Shown here piece after piece: positions 11,741 through 24,200 of a stretch of 64,000 nucleotides of DNA. Below the pieces are notes generated by a model. The model was not told where the DNA came from. It saw only the letters and a list, made by a program, of their open reading frames with translations, and searched no databases. Within the stretch, counting starts at the first letter, position 1; each line of letters begins with the position of its first letter. A program made the translations under genes and the position numbers. This stretch comes from Symbiodinium natans (lineage: Eukaryota; Sar; Dinophyceae; Suessiales; Symbiodiniaceae), in the NCBI GenBank assembly GCA_905221605.1, contig CAJNDS010000111.1, positions 97,589 to 161,588 on the forward strand. Reading direction: 5' to 3'.

Positions 11741-14480
11741 ATGAGTTCTGAGTCCACGACATCGTCCAGGGGCTATACAAAGATAAAGGACATTGGATCA
11801 GGTGCTTGAGGGTACATGAGTCACGTGAGCCTGCACCTGGCAAGAACCCCGATGCTAGGCAGCTATGGCAAAGCGATTCTTGTACAGGACCGGAGCTGCC
11901 TAAGGTGTCAAATTCTGCACTAAGAGGTAACCTGAGTTAAACTCCGGAGGACAAAGAAAGCAAGCTCTATGTGATGAAGATCATCGACATGAGCCGAATG
12001 GATCCCAAGCAGAGAAAGGACACCGGCTTGAGCTCAGCCGTTATGTCGAGAGTGCCATGCAACGAGACACCGCGAGGTAATGATGGCAAATATGGCTTCA
12101 GAAATACTCCTTTGTTGGATGTTCCCTGGTTTTAAATAGCTTCATTTCTAAGTCTTGGACGCACAGGATGCCATCAACGAGGTGCGTGTGCTTTCTTCCT
12201 TGAAACACCCATATATTGTGTCCGCATCCGAGAGCTATCCGTGATCGATTCACTTGTGCTCTCCTGAAATTCGTGCATCTAGGGATAGCCATGGATATTC
12301 TAATCAGGTCATACAGGGAAAGCTACATGTCAGAAGGCCGAAACTTGGCCATTGCCGCTCGGACAAAGGTGCTGGATGAGGTATGTGACAGCATGTGACT
12401 GATTCGGGCGCTTGAACTGCCACATTTGCCACAGAGGTCATGGACTATGCAGATGGTGGGGACCTTCATCAGCGAATCCAGCGCACTCGCCAAGCTGGCA
12501 AAGTCTTCTCCGAGGAGAGGATCGTCAGGCTCGTACACACTTCCGTACATGGGATCCAGTTTTGTGTGCGCAGTGCATTGAAGGCATTGTGTCACCCGAA
12601 CTTCTCGTCAACGCAGGTGGCTGACAGAAGCGGCATTGGCTCTCAAGTACTTGCATGACAGATCCCGGTCGCTGGTTGTATGCATGAGGCAAGCAAACCG
12701 TTTTTCGCTCAGCTGCACGTGCAGGACAAGCATGTGCTGCACAGAGACTTGAAGAGCCAGAACCTCTTCTTGACTGCTCAGGATGCAGAACGCATTGGCT
12801 CTCTCTTTCTTCATGCACCACACTACTCCGATGCGCTGCTACAGTAGCCAGGGCAAAATTCATCAAACGCACTGCTAGGACCGCCTCCGAATAGGCGACT
12901 TTGGAATTTCAAGAGCATCTGCCTCAGCATGCACGGCTCGTCACGGCTCATGGATCTCAGCACACGTGCCGACTCTGCTGACGGCTGCACAGGTATTGGA
13001 AAGCACAGTTGCCTTCGCAAAGACAACGATTGGCACTCCGTACTACTTGAGTCCCGAGATTTGCCCATGTCCCAGATTGCTACAGATTGCTACAGTCCTC
13101 GGATGCCGTTTCAAAGAAGGTTTCGCAAACTCAATTCTCTGATCTCAAAAAAGAGTCGGACCAATCCTGGGCAACAGAGGCTTGGAGAAGCCCTACACAT
13201 TCAGCAGCGACATCTGGGTCAGAGTCTTTGAGAGTAGAAACATGCATTAGTTGCAGTGCATTTTGGGTTGGTGCTCTCAGGCCTTGGGATGTGTGCTCTA
13301 CGAGCTGGCTTGTCTCAGGGTACCCTTCGATGTGCACAGCTCGGGGCGGCTGCGTTGCGCTGCGATCACTGCAACGCGGAAGCGGCTCTGAGCCTCAGGC
13401 AACGAGTCTTCAATCGCTAGTTCAGAAGATAACGTGCCTCGGCTTTTCAAGTTCTAAGCTTGAGGTGGCTTGAATTTGTAGTTCTGGTGTGTGTGTGGGT
13501 GTCACAGTTTAACATACACTAAGTTTCTAAGTGCCTTGTCAACTTCACTCTCCACAATCTGTGCTGAAGTGTGCTGAAGTGTACTGAGCACTCCGATCTA
13601 GCTTCACAAGCAATGGTGGTGCCCAGCTGTCAAGGCGTCCCCTCACACTTCCCACAAGTCTGGACAGCCTCGTTGGATGGGCCCTGCTGAATAGTCAGAT
13701 TTACTGGTTTACTTCTCAGCACCTATAGACAGGTCCCCAAACTGTTGAGCCCAGGCGAGGACCAACGCCGGTTCTGCCGAACTCATACTCGCCCGACTTG
13801 AGACATCTCTGCGAAAAGCTCAGATTCAAACCTTGACCTGCCCCCCCCCCCCCCCCCCCCCCAAAACAAGACATGGAACCCGACCTGGCCTGCGATGTTG
13901 TCTTGCGCCATGTCTTGCTGTTTGGTTTTCACTGAACGGATGGGCAAAAGTTGCCATCGCAGCGACAGTAGGCTGGCAGCTCCACATCTAGTAGCAAGGC
14001 TGCTAGTTAGGAGAAGAGTGGCAGGTTTGCAAGTGCGAACAGCTCGACACTGTCCTTGGTTTGTAGTGAGATGACAACAATTTGAGGTGGCGACTTGCTA
14101 CACCGTGAACAAACTCAGAGGCCGAGTGCGCAGGAGACAAGACTTGCTGAGGCAGTTGAAGGGTAGCGAAATGAGAGGTGGCCAGAACCAAGCGTATGCT
14201 GTAAGAAGTGTTGTCCTGACAGTTTACCTCGCATGTGTTGGGCTCTTCCAATGTCATATCTCACCTTCATGCGTCGAACAAGTGCTGTCAAACGCAAGAC
14301 ACTGTTGGCCGAAAGTTTGCGGCAGCAGCAGGAGATCTTGCAGCGGCCGCTGATACAGTATGAAATTCGGAGAATGCTCCGAGAGGACGGAATGCATTGC
14401 ACCGCCTGGCTTGCAGTGCCAAGCCTCGTATGCGCCACCAGGAGCAGGCGAAAGGAACACGAGCCGAGGCAGAGAGCCGA
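11741..14480 (+). CDS. NIMA-related (NEK-type) Ser/Thr protein kinase
   Basis: NEK kinases phosphorylate proteins on Ser/Thr and act in cell-cycle, centrosome and ciliary control. Exons seen: 11741-11801, 11859-11887, 11950-12018, 12167-12219, 12308-12353, 12437-12528, 12617-12656, 12725-12781, 12879-12914, 12993-13062, 13180-13217, 13281-13331, 13399-13433, 13755-about 13822, then 14332-14390 and 14442-about 14480. The first 14 join in one frame. Motifs in order: glycine loop IGSGSYGKAILVQ; VMK lysine; alpha-C NEV; HPYIVSYRESY; hinge VMDYADGGDL; HRDLKSQN; DFG in RIGDFGISR; TIGTPYYLSPEI; KPYTFSSDIWALGCVLYEL; RGPTPVLPNSYSPDLRHLC; EILQRPLIQYEIRRMLRE. The last block is the NEK tail of subdomain XI. 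The start is chosen at 11741, giving MSSESTTSSRGYTKIKDIG. The usual RDPxxRPS link between exon 14 and 14332 was not found, so one exon is missing or lost. The C-terminal coil (EQAKGTRAEAESRVRM) is short and may continue. Confidence 0.9.
13841..13862. repeat. Poly-C run of 22
   Basis: An uninterrupted C homopolymer within the intron after the RHLCEKL exon of the NEK kinase. Its length may be inexact in any assembly. Confidence 0.85.
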
Positions 14481-16389
14481 GTGCGGATGGGGTGTGAGCC
14501 AAGCCACTGATTTGGCACTCTGCATACAGCTCTGCATACGAAGGCCGGCGGACCCGGCATGGAGGCACCTTCGATCGAGAGAACATCTGCTGGTTGTCCG
14601 TCATTCATTGCACGTCGTTGCAAATGACTTCCGCAGATGAAGAAGTCGCCGAGTATCCAGAGCGAGGTAGTGGCCACTGTTCTGCAATGTGGCGTAGTGA
14701 CATGTGCCTGCTCGGAGTGTGAGGCAAGAAGGGAGCATGCTGAGAGTGACGAGGGAGGCAGGGGCGCAGCGGGGTGCACAGTTGCACAATAACACTATCA
14801 AGGAAGAGCCATGTGATTCAGCTGAATAAATTTCAACCTCCTAATGTACCGTGATGTTTAATGTAAAACAAAGCACGGCTTTCACGCTCGCGCTTGGTAG
14901 GTGAGGCCCACGAACTGCAGCATCAATTGTCTCCATGCGAAGCGGGGCAGAGGGATAACAGGGCGCCCACATCATGGTCGATGCGACCCCACCAGTAGAA
15001 CAAGTAGGAAAACCATCAGCAACTCAGACAGACTTGGTTTCACACTGATATAGACTGATACTGTGACAGAGGACTTAGCTGCGTGGGTTCTACAGTATTC
15101 TGTGGAATCCGTAGGCTGCATTTGGTCTGCGAAGAATGTGCAGACAGGTTTGTCTTCTCGACATTGGCAGCAAAATCCCGCCCGTCCCTTCTGTTCGCTG
15201 GGTAGCCTCGCGAACCGATCACTCTGGATCGTGCTGCCAAGAGATGGAACCGAGGCATTGAAGGGTGTTGGAGCCAGCGTTTGTCTGCAACCCAGCACCA
15301 CCTTTTGAGGAAGCAGAGGGTTTCGCTGACGCTGATACGCCTTAGTGCACATCATCGACTAAACTTCTTGTGTGGGCCTCGGTTCTCTGCTTTGGGCGAG
15401 CCCTGTGTCGTTGAGGCATGGAAGGCGGCCACGTGCGCGACCCTTCTCCTTCCAGGTGCGTGCACCTGGCTTCCCACCAACCTTGGCTGTTACTGCACGC
15501 AGTTGCAAGGTCCAAGTAAGGTCCCTCTTGCTGTTGTCGCCCAAGGCAGATGGCGCCTGGCCTGCCCCAGCGGCAATGGGGGGAGCCCATCGTTGCTGGA
15601 GCGTGCTGCCCTCAAAGGCTTTTGAAGATTCCGAAGATGCCGGGCCAATGCCGGGATGAGTCCGAATCTGTTTGAAGTTTGCAAGGCCACGCCATGCCAC
15701 ACCAGGAATCAAAGGAAGACGGCCGTGATCGCGCCCCCATTCGCTCAGGGAAGCAGCTTCCAAGAAGAGTGCTGCATGATGCAAGTAGACATAAACAGGC
15801 AGCAGGGTCGCACGAGCAGAAGATTCGTAGTCGCACAGTGCACTGTTTTTTTGTGGCATCGCACGTCAGCAGTTTCACAATGTTGCAGGCAGCTGCAATT
15901 TCAATGTGCCAAAAGCTTGCACATCTTCACACCCCAGTCTCACCTCCGGCATGTGCCTAAATGATTTAAGGTGCGTCTGCATCGTATCGACAGCATCCGC
16001 CGGCATGAAGACACCAAAACATTGCAATGGTTGCCATACACGCCAGGTATTGAGAACGTGACATGGCATCACGGCATCACCTGTTTGCAGGAAGATCAAC
16101 CAAGTTACGCCGCGTCTTTAATTTGTTCTGACCGCCCGCACCGGAGCACTGCATGAAATTCATGTTGCCGATGAACGCATAAGAAGCTCGGCGAGAAGCG
16201 GCCGCTGGGGCGACATGCAAGCCCAAGGTTGCCCACAGCGTTGTTTACTAGCTTGAAAACTTTTTTAAATTCTCGTCATGGTGCCACCCCGAAGCGCCTT
16301 TCCGGCTGAGGGAACCAGGCCTCCAGTCTGGGAACACGTTGCATCAGATTGTCTCTTGAGCTGTCTCGGACTCTCCAGTAGAGCGCAAG
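14481..16389. other. Region between the two kinase genes
   Basis: I see no splice-bounded, family-recognisable exon on either strand. It probably holds the 3' end of the NEK gene and the promoter or first exons of the next kinase, but no start, polyadenylation signal or spliced-leader acceptor can be chosen with confidence. Confidence 0.4.
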
Positions 16390-18215
16390 GTTCGGCTTGC
16401 AAGATGACAGCTTCGAACTGGGGACAGAGCTGGGAGGAGGGTCTCAAGGTACCATCGCTTCTGCAGTGCGTTGCAGTATGTTGCAGTATGCTGTAGTTCT
16501 TGAAGCGATTTCCAGAGGTCGGGTGTACATGTGCAAGCGACTCGGGACCGGAAATGAGTATGCTGTGAAGGCAAGCGGTCGTTGTTAACACACGCAGTAT
16601 CACGCAGTGATCTTCGAAAGCGTCAAGGAGCGCAGACGCTGTGTCGTAGCGTCAGGTTGTGAATACAAAAGCTATAGGGCTTCGAGAACGGACAGTGGCA
16701 AGCTTGAGGCCACTGCCCATTCATTTGCCGGTTCATTTGTTCATTCTCCCTGCTGTAGGCGAGAGATCAGCGTCATGCGGGAGTCTGGATCTCAGTGCTT
16801 TGAGGTGACTGCTCAAGCTGCTCAAGCCTGCCCCAAATTGCCCCAAGGCTTCACCATCCGCGAATAGTTAACTTGAAGGAGGTTGGGATCTTGTGCCGTC
16901 TCATGCATTGCTGCAGGATTGCTAGTTTTTGCTGCCGGCGGTACTCATATTACGGTACGGGTTTCCTTCCGCGGTTTTTGTCTGCGCGTGTTGTTATTAG
17001 AGCTTCTGGGCTTTTGGTTTCTGGGTTCTTGTTTCATCTTCCCACAAGAATATTGGTCTTTATTGTGCTTTGAGCACATGAAGACGCAGTGCTCCGATGA
17101 CTATTGGTCATCGTGCAGTGTCGCTGGTATGCGAGCACCCACCCATGCTAATCAACACCATGCGAAGCCGCCAAGCCATGTTTCAAGGAGCATGCATCAA
17201 CACATTTGACATGTGTCTGGACCAACATGGTCTCCATAGCCCATAGCCCAAATCAAGCAATTGACGCAAAGAGCACGTTCGCATCAACATGCAAGGCAGC
17301 GCAGCAACGCGAGAGCGCATGTGCATTGGAATGTGGCGGGCACACACACTCGAGACCGTTGGACAGTTCGCGTCAGTGTGGCGGCAGCACGAACTGAAAC
17401 ACTACGAACTGCAAATTCCAGAAGGACGGACGAACGGACGAGTGGCACCACCCCGACGATCCAAACGAGTCCTCGTCACGCTCCTGAGCAACAACACGGC
17501 AAGCCCAAAAACAACATGCAAAGCGCCCGATGGAAGCAATGCGCATGGGACCGAGGCGGGAGCGCGATGTTCAATTTCCGTAGGCGACGAGACAGAATGA
17601 GATATCGGATAGCACGGCGAACGAGCTTTCGAGGCATTGAGGGCATTTGCAGGATGCCATCTTCCCATCCTGGCAGCATGGAATCCATGGGGACCTTCAG
17701 GTCTGAATCCGCTGAAGCCACCGCCTCTATGTCGGTAGTAGACGGCCCACCGGAGGAATGAGCCACCGTGGTTGCCCGGCCTGTTGACCTAGAAGACGAG
17801 TCTCTAAGCTTGCCGCAGAGATACGGCACATTAACACACGCCTGGTGATGTGAATAGCGCAGATGCCGCTACCGCAAAGTCAGTATGGCATGTCCCCAGG
17901 TCTCCACATGCCTGCATAGCTCTTTAAAGTTGGAGCAGGCATTCTGGGAAGGAAACTTGTGCTACATCGTCATGGACCTCGCACGAGGCCGGGCGCTGCC
18001 GTGAAGTCACAGTGAAGTCACGCTGGTGGCTCACGCATATGCCGATTCCGCAGCCAGGTGACACCGCACACATGCATATAGATGTATGATGACGCATGAA
18101 CAAGTCTGCGAACAAGCCGAGAGCACAGTACGCGCAGTACACGGTCGACACATTGGCACAAGCCGGGCTGCCTTAAGTTATTGCGGTCTCGCTGTCTTAG
18201 TTTGGTTATGCCACT

Positions 18216-18250
<35 letters not shown>

Positions 18251-21200
18251 CAGTCGTGTTTCAAGCTTTCTTCTGGAGGCGGTGATTTGCACAGCAAGCT
18301 GGAGCCCGGAGTGGGCCTCGGTTCCGAGCACGCTTCCAGGCACTCCGGAGGGACGGGAGATGAGGGATCGGAAAGCACCATTTCTCGACCGAAGGACTTA
18401 GGACAGGAACGGAACGCATTGGGTCGAAAGCAGATGTGCATGGATGCGCATTGATGCACATTGCTCTCTATTGAGCTGAAGTGTGTCGGCTTGTCTTCCA
18501 GGCACGTGTCCTTGCAGTTGCTGGGCGGCATCGCCTACATGCACTCGCACAAGGCCGCTTTCCAAAAACACGTAGGACCTCTCGTGTCATGTTCAAAAGA
18601 CCTCTCGCAGCCTTCACAGCCCAGATGTAGCTTCACGATCTTGAAGCTTGAAGCGAGTAAGCTTAGCAAAATCCAGTAGCGAGAGCAATCGACGAGAGCA
18701 TCAGGTCATTCATCGAGACCTCAAGCCCGCCGGAATCCAAGCAAAAGGTCCAAAAGTCAATCCTCGCACGGCAGCCACTGGAGGAGAACGTGTTGATCGT
18801 TCGCGAGGGCCCAAGACTTCTTCCGACAACCATCGGAAGACACATGTGGAACATGTACAATGCGCTGGCACGTATGGAGAAGAGAAGAGTCGTCGGATTC
18901 GTGAGGATCCTTTTGCGGACCAGATCCGATGCATTGCGAGATGCGTGCGCCTAGGATCCTGAGAGCTTTTCAGTTTGCTTGAACCTTTGGACGCATTGCC
19001 GCTTTGCACACCATCTCACCCTGTGAACCCGGGCCCAAGCCCTTGTTGGATCTCAAGTGTCCACGAGAGATGACGTCCCGGCCATTCCATGAATCCGGAT
19101 GCGGACACTGCCTTGGAGTGCTGCTGCTACTGTACGGAGTTTTTAACACGTACCTATTCATCAAATTTACCCCTGTCTACACCGCCACATCCTGTGGTGA
19201 TCAAACGGCTCTGTTGAAGAAGTTTGAAGTGGGCGACTCTATTCACGTTGGTGTGGAAATTCACGTGCTGTGCTCCAATCCCAATCCGTACGACGTCAAG
19301 ATTCTGAATGATACGCCAGGCCACGTCTTCGTTGGAAAAGATCGAGGCCAGAACGCAAGCTAACCCTCACAAGGCTGACCCCTCAGACCCCGTACTATCC
19401 CTCGTATCCACCGAAACCTCGGCGTGGGGGCGGGGGTGAATAGCGCTTCGGTGGGTCAGGTTTGTCTCTGTTTGTCTGGTAGTCAGCTTGTTGCATGGAT
19501 GGGCTAGATCGGGTGGATGTCGTGGTTGGACTGTTGACTGTTGGCTGATTCGATCCATTGGCCGATTGCCTCGCGTTGCAGAACCCCTGAAGGTACAAAT
19601 GTTGGTGTGCTGACACTTCTGGAAGGCTCGGTACTTCCAGCAGAAGGACAAGGAACCATCAAAGTGTTCATGGACAGCCGAATCTCCAAAGACTCCTCTG
19701 GTGCCTTGGCTGAGCAATTCCTCAGCAACGGCGAGATTCCAATATTTCTAGAGCTGAAGTTCAATGTCGGGGTGGACATCAACTTCGGGCTACAGCACTT
19801 CGGGACCACGGCTCCTTTCGACAAGAAGTGTGGGATGAACATTGGCGGAATGTTCCAGCGATCACAAAACAAGCTTGGCCCCATGATTTGCCGCAGCGGC
19901 TTCGACGAGTTGACTCACCTCCCTCACTTGGGCGATGCGCCAGCAACAGGCCCTGAATCACCGAACAAAACTTTGCAAAGCAAGTGCAGAGGAGAGAATG
20001 ATTCAAAGAATTTGAAGAATACCTGAGAGAGGATCCCTGCTGCCCTGCCACGATTATATGCATGCGAGCTGCAGTCAATACAGTCAATACTCCTTCGAAA
20101 AGAAGTAACACGGCTAGGGCCCCAAGAGAAATTTGTACTTGTAAATGTATATAGGCGTGGATTCTTACAAGTACGGTAAGGAGTAGGTTCTGGTGGCAAC
20201 TGCGACTCCAAAGATTCCGGGTGGCGGCTTCTGCGTGGTGGATAATCTCGGCCTGGTGAGAGTCGCTACATTCATCATTCACACAGGTTACACCAAGCTC
20301 CCAAATCTTGAACGCCTAGCAGCTAGCACGATAACTTTACAGCTTGCAGTGACAGTTTTCTGTCGCCTATACAATTGGGGGGGGGGGGGGGATGGGCAAA
20401 CATATATACACATATGTATATATACATATATGCTACCCCTCATGCGCCTAGCTTTTTGCGATGTTGGACACGTGTTTGAACCAATGGCTGTTTCAACAGG
20501 TGTGCTCATGTAATACAGATTTGTAGAGTGACGCCCTCCACGAGTCGATTGAGTTTCGAAGGGCCTCTGCAACTTACTTGTAGAACTTGGTCATGGTTTG
20601 GGTGCACAGTTCGCCACACCCAAGCCAGAGATCTAGATTCTTCAGTCAATACTGTAATGTGTAAAGATGTATGTTAATGATTGACTACGAGTAGCAATGG
20701 GCAATTCTGACGTGGTGCGGAATGCATCGACATATTTGACCTCTATTTTATAGAAAAACTCCTAAGCATAATAGTTCCCCACTCCATTTTGAAAATGTCG
20801 GTAGTTCGGCTAAATTGGTTCACATGATTGGAGGCAAGTTGAAGTGATAAAGTTATACTGTTCGAATAGCCGGGAATATTGGAAGAGAATGAAGCACGAC
20901 ACCAACCAGTGTGTCAAATAATCGTTGTTGTAGGCTAGGTATATACTGTGTGTTGAATTTAGATACCCCATGGCTTGCAACTGAACAAGATGATCTCGTC
21001 CATTAAGCCAATTGAACTTATAGGGTTGCGCTCTTACTAGGCAGATACTCATTCGTATGAAGGACAGCTGCTGGAACAACCGCTTTGCCAAATAGTCGTT
21101 TGAACTGCAAGCCATGTTGGTAATTCAACGACTAGTATAATTGGCCCCTCATTGGTCTGCAACTGAAAAACATGATCTCGTCCATTAAATCGATTGAACT

Positions 21201-24200
21201 TATAGGGTTGCGCTCTTACTAGGCAGATACTCATTCCCTCAAGTTTAAATAGCCGGGAATATTAGAAGAGTATGAAGGACAGCCATTGGGACAACCTCTG
21301 TGCCAAACAATCGTTTGAACAGCAAGCCATGTTGTTGGCAATTCAGCAGTATAATTGGCCCCTAATTACCAAAAGAAACTAGCCCGTGATTGTCATGACT
21401 ATTTGGCACAACCGAATTGTTGTCCTTCATTATCTTCCAATATTCTCGGCCGTTCAAGCTTAATGAAACTTCAGGGAAAGAATATCAAGAAAGTAAGAGT
21501 GCAACCCTGTAAGTTGAATTTGGCTAAAGACCAGACCCTGATTTTAAACCATGATGGCGTCTATCAAACGAATCGAACCGACAGGGTTGCGCTGTCTCGT
21601 TAGATACGTATTCCCACAAGTTTAAACCGAAAATGCTGTAATGGGTTGTTTTTTGAGACAGCACGGCGTTGTTTCTTTTCGGCTTGCGAAGATTGGTTTG
21701 TTTGGGACAGCACAGCACTTTGGAGGCCTGGGACTGCAAAACGCTGTACTGTCCCTTGCAGAGAAAAGCAATGCAAGAACGCTGTGCTGTCCGAAAAAAC
21801 CCAAAAAAAACAAGTTTCGAGACCTCGGGCGTCAAATGGCCTGGAGGTTCCAAAAGATTGATTTTGTGGGTTCTTTGGGACAGTACGGCGTTTTTGTTTG
21901 TTTTGCCTAAAGTCATTGGTTTTTGGGCTCCTAAATGGTGTACTGTCCAAAAAAAGCACCAATGCTGTTAAAGAACAAAGGCAAAAATGCTGTACTGTCC
22001 CAAACAGAAACAAAGTTTGGAGACCTCGAGCGCCAACTGGCCTGGAGGCTCCAAAAGATTGGTTTGTTTGGTTTTTGGGACAGTACCGCATTTTTGCTTG
22101 TTTTTGCTTAAAAAGATTGTTGTTTTTTGTGACAGTACAGCATTTTTGCAGTCCGAGGCCTCCTAAATGCTGTACCGTCAAAAAACACCAATGCTGTTAA
22201 AGAATTACAGCAAAAATCTGTACTGTTTCAAAAAGAAACCAAGTTTGGAGACCTCGGGCGCCAAATGGCCTGGAGATTGGTTTGTTTGTTTTTTGGGGAT
22301 AGTACGGCATTTTTGCTTGTTCATTGCTTAAAAATGTTGATTTGTTTGTGACAGTACAGCGTCTTTGCAGTCCCATGCCTCCAAATTGTTTTGGGACAGT
22401 ACAGCATTTTTTGCAGTCCCAGGCCTCCAATATGCTGTACTGTCCCAAAAAAACAAAGTTTGTCAACCTCGGCGCCAAATGGCTTGGAGGTTCCAAAAGA
22501 TTGTTTTTCTTTTTTGTTTGGGACAGTGCGGCATGTTTGCTGGTTTGTGCTGCAAAAGGTTTTTTGGGGACAGTACAGCGTTTTTGCAGTCCCACGCCTC
22601 CATAATGCTGTACTGTCCAAAGCAAAATCAATGATTTTATGGAACAGAACTAAACCTGCAGCAAGAATAAGCAAACCTGCACCCAGGAATACGAGAGAAA
22701 AAAAAAAATATAAATATATATATATATATATATATATTATGTATACATACATGTCCTGCTTCGCGATGTTTGTCCTTTTTGTGTTCGGGGAGAGAAGCAA
22801 GAAATCCAGCACCGGCTGTTTAGGACGGATTGCCTTGCCTGCACAATGCCAGGGAGATGGAGTGCGGAAGAAGAAGCAGAAGAAGATGATGAGAGTGAGA
22901 GTGTGTCAGAGACTGCTCACAGACAGCACGTGGGACTCGCGCACCTTTCGGGGCGGCTCCCTTCGGGGGGGTGACCAAGCGTGCAGAGAAAGAGAGAGTG
23001 AGAGCAAGCTGGAGTAGGGGCTTGCCACACGAAAGAAAATAAACAAGACTAGAGTGTGAGAGGGTGAGAGTGTGCACACGGGCTCTTCGCCCGCGAAAGA
23101 GAGTGATGATCCGATTGTAGTGCCATCGCCTCATGTCGCGGATATGTTTTTGCTTGGAGGTCAGATGTCTTTCTCTGCCGCTCAGATGGATCCTGATCGC
23201 GTGCGCATGGGCGAACGCCTAAAAAACATCGGGATTCTCGGAGCTGGCGGGTCTTGTTATCTTCTTGGGTTCTTTTTGACATACACGTGGTTCCAGAAGT
23301 TATGGGTTATGGGGACTACTGGTCCAGTCTTACTACGTGCTTCTAGCCGAGCGCTCTCGCGGGATGGATTGAGCGGCAACTTGCAGCGGACAGAGCAGCC
23401 GTGGTACCATGGCTTGTTCGGAGCGAGGGACCCGAGGGACTCGCCGAAGACACGTAACTTGGATCCTTCAAGTATGGAAGACAAGCACTCCAAGAACTCC
23501 AGACTGATTAGCTTGCTGTCTTGTGGCATGATTGAGTGGCCAAGACGCTTGGAAAACGGAGCGCAGCCAACTCTGCCCCGCACTGATTCCCAAGCAAGCA
23601 GAGAGATTGCCGGGCCGACTTGTGTCCGGCTCATGGCCTGAGCCCATGATAGCCCATGTGGTACAGGTCGCGTGGGTTACCACTGTGCACAAGCGGGCTA
23701 GTCTTCTAGCTATGAGCTGCAAGCTGCTCACAGGTACCAGCTGCAGCCACGAACTAGTTTTAGTTTGGCAAAGCCTGTTCACATTTTCCCTAGAGTCGGC
23801 TGCTTTCGATGCGGGTTAGAGCAAGGTCAAGGTGGGTCAAGGTCTGCAAGCCGGCTGTAGTGCTGACCAGGCATGCTGTACATTGCGTGTGGTTTCAATC
23901 ACCGATATGATAACGTGGTGAGCCAGACTGTTCTTATCCTTACAGAGCGCGGCCGTGCACGGTGACAAAGTCAACCTGGGGCTGCACTTGCCGCACTGGA
24001 ACGAGAATTGTTGGACACCGCTGGCAGTCGTTCGTACCAAAAATGTGATGCACGTCTGGCACGTCTCCTCCTTCCTCCCCCTGCTGCGAGTCTGAAACGA
24101 TGCCTGGAAGTTGGGCGCATAACCCGAGTAGATAGGTCTAGAGGCTAGAAGGCTAGAGGAGCCGTGCTCTCGATGTAGCTTCCTCGAGGCATGACGTCAA

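Noticed and set aside
16759-16796. Open piece REISVMRESG as the alpha-C exon of the second kinase
   Set aside because: Its phase does not match the preceding exon, and EVGILCRLMH at 16,879 is a better alpha-C with phase 0; kept out of the model.
21524-23017. Several 100-200-codon frames on both strands around 21.5-22.8 kb
   Set aside because: They repeat the same peptide every 200-230 bases because they translate the second satellite; no splice or family support.
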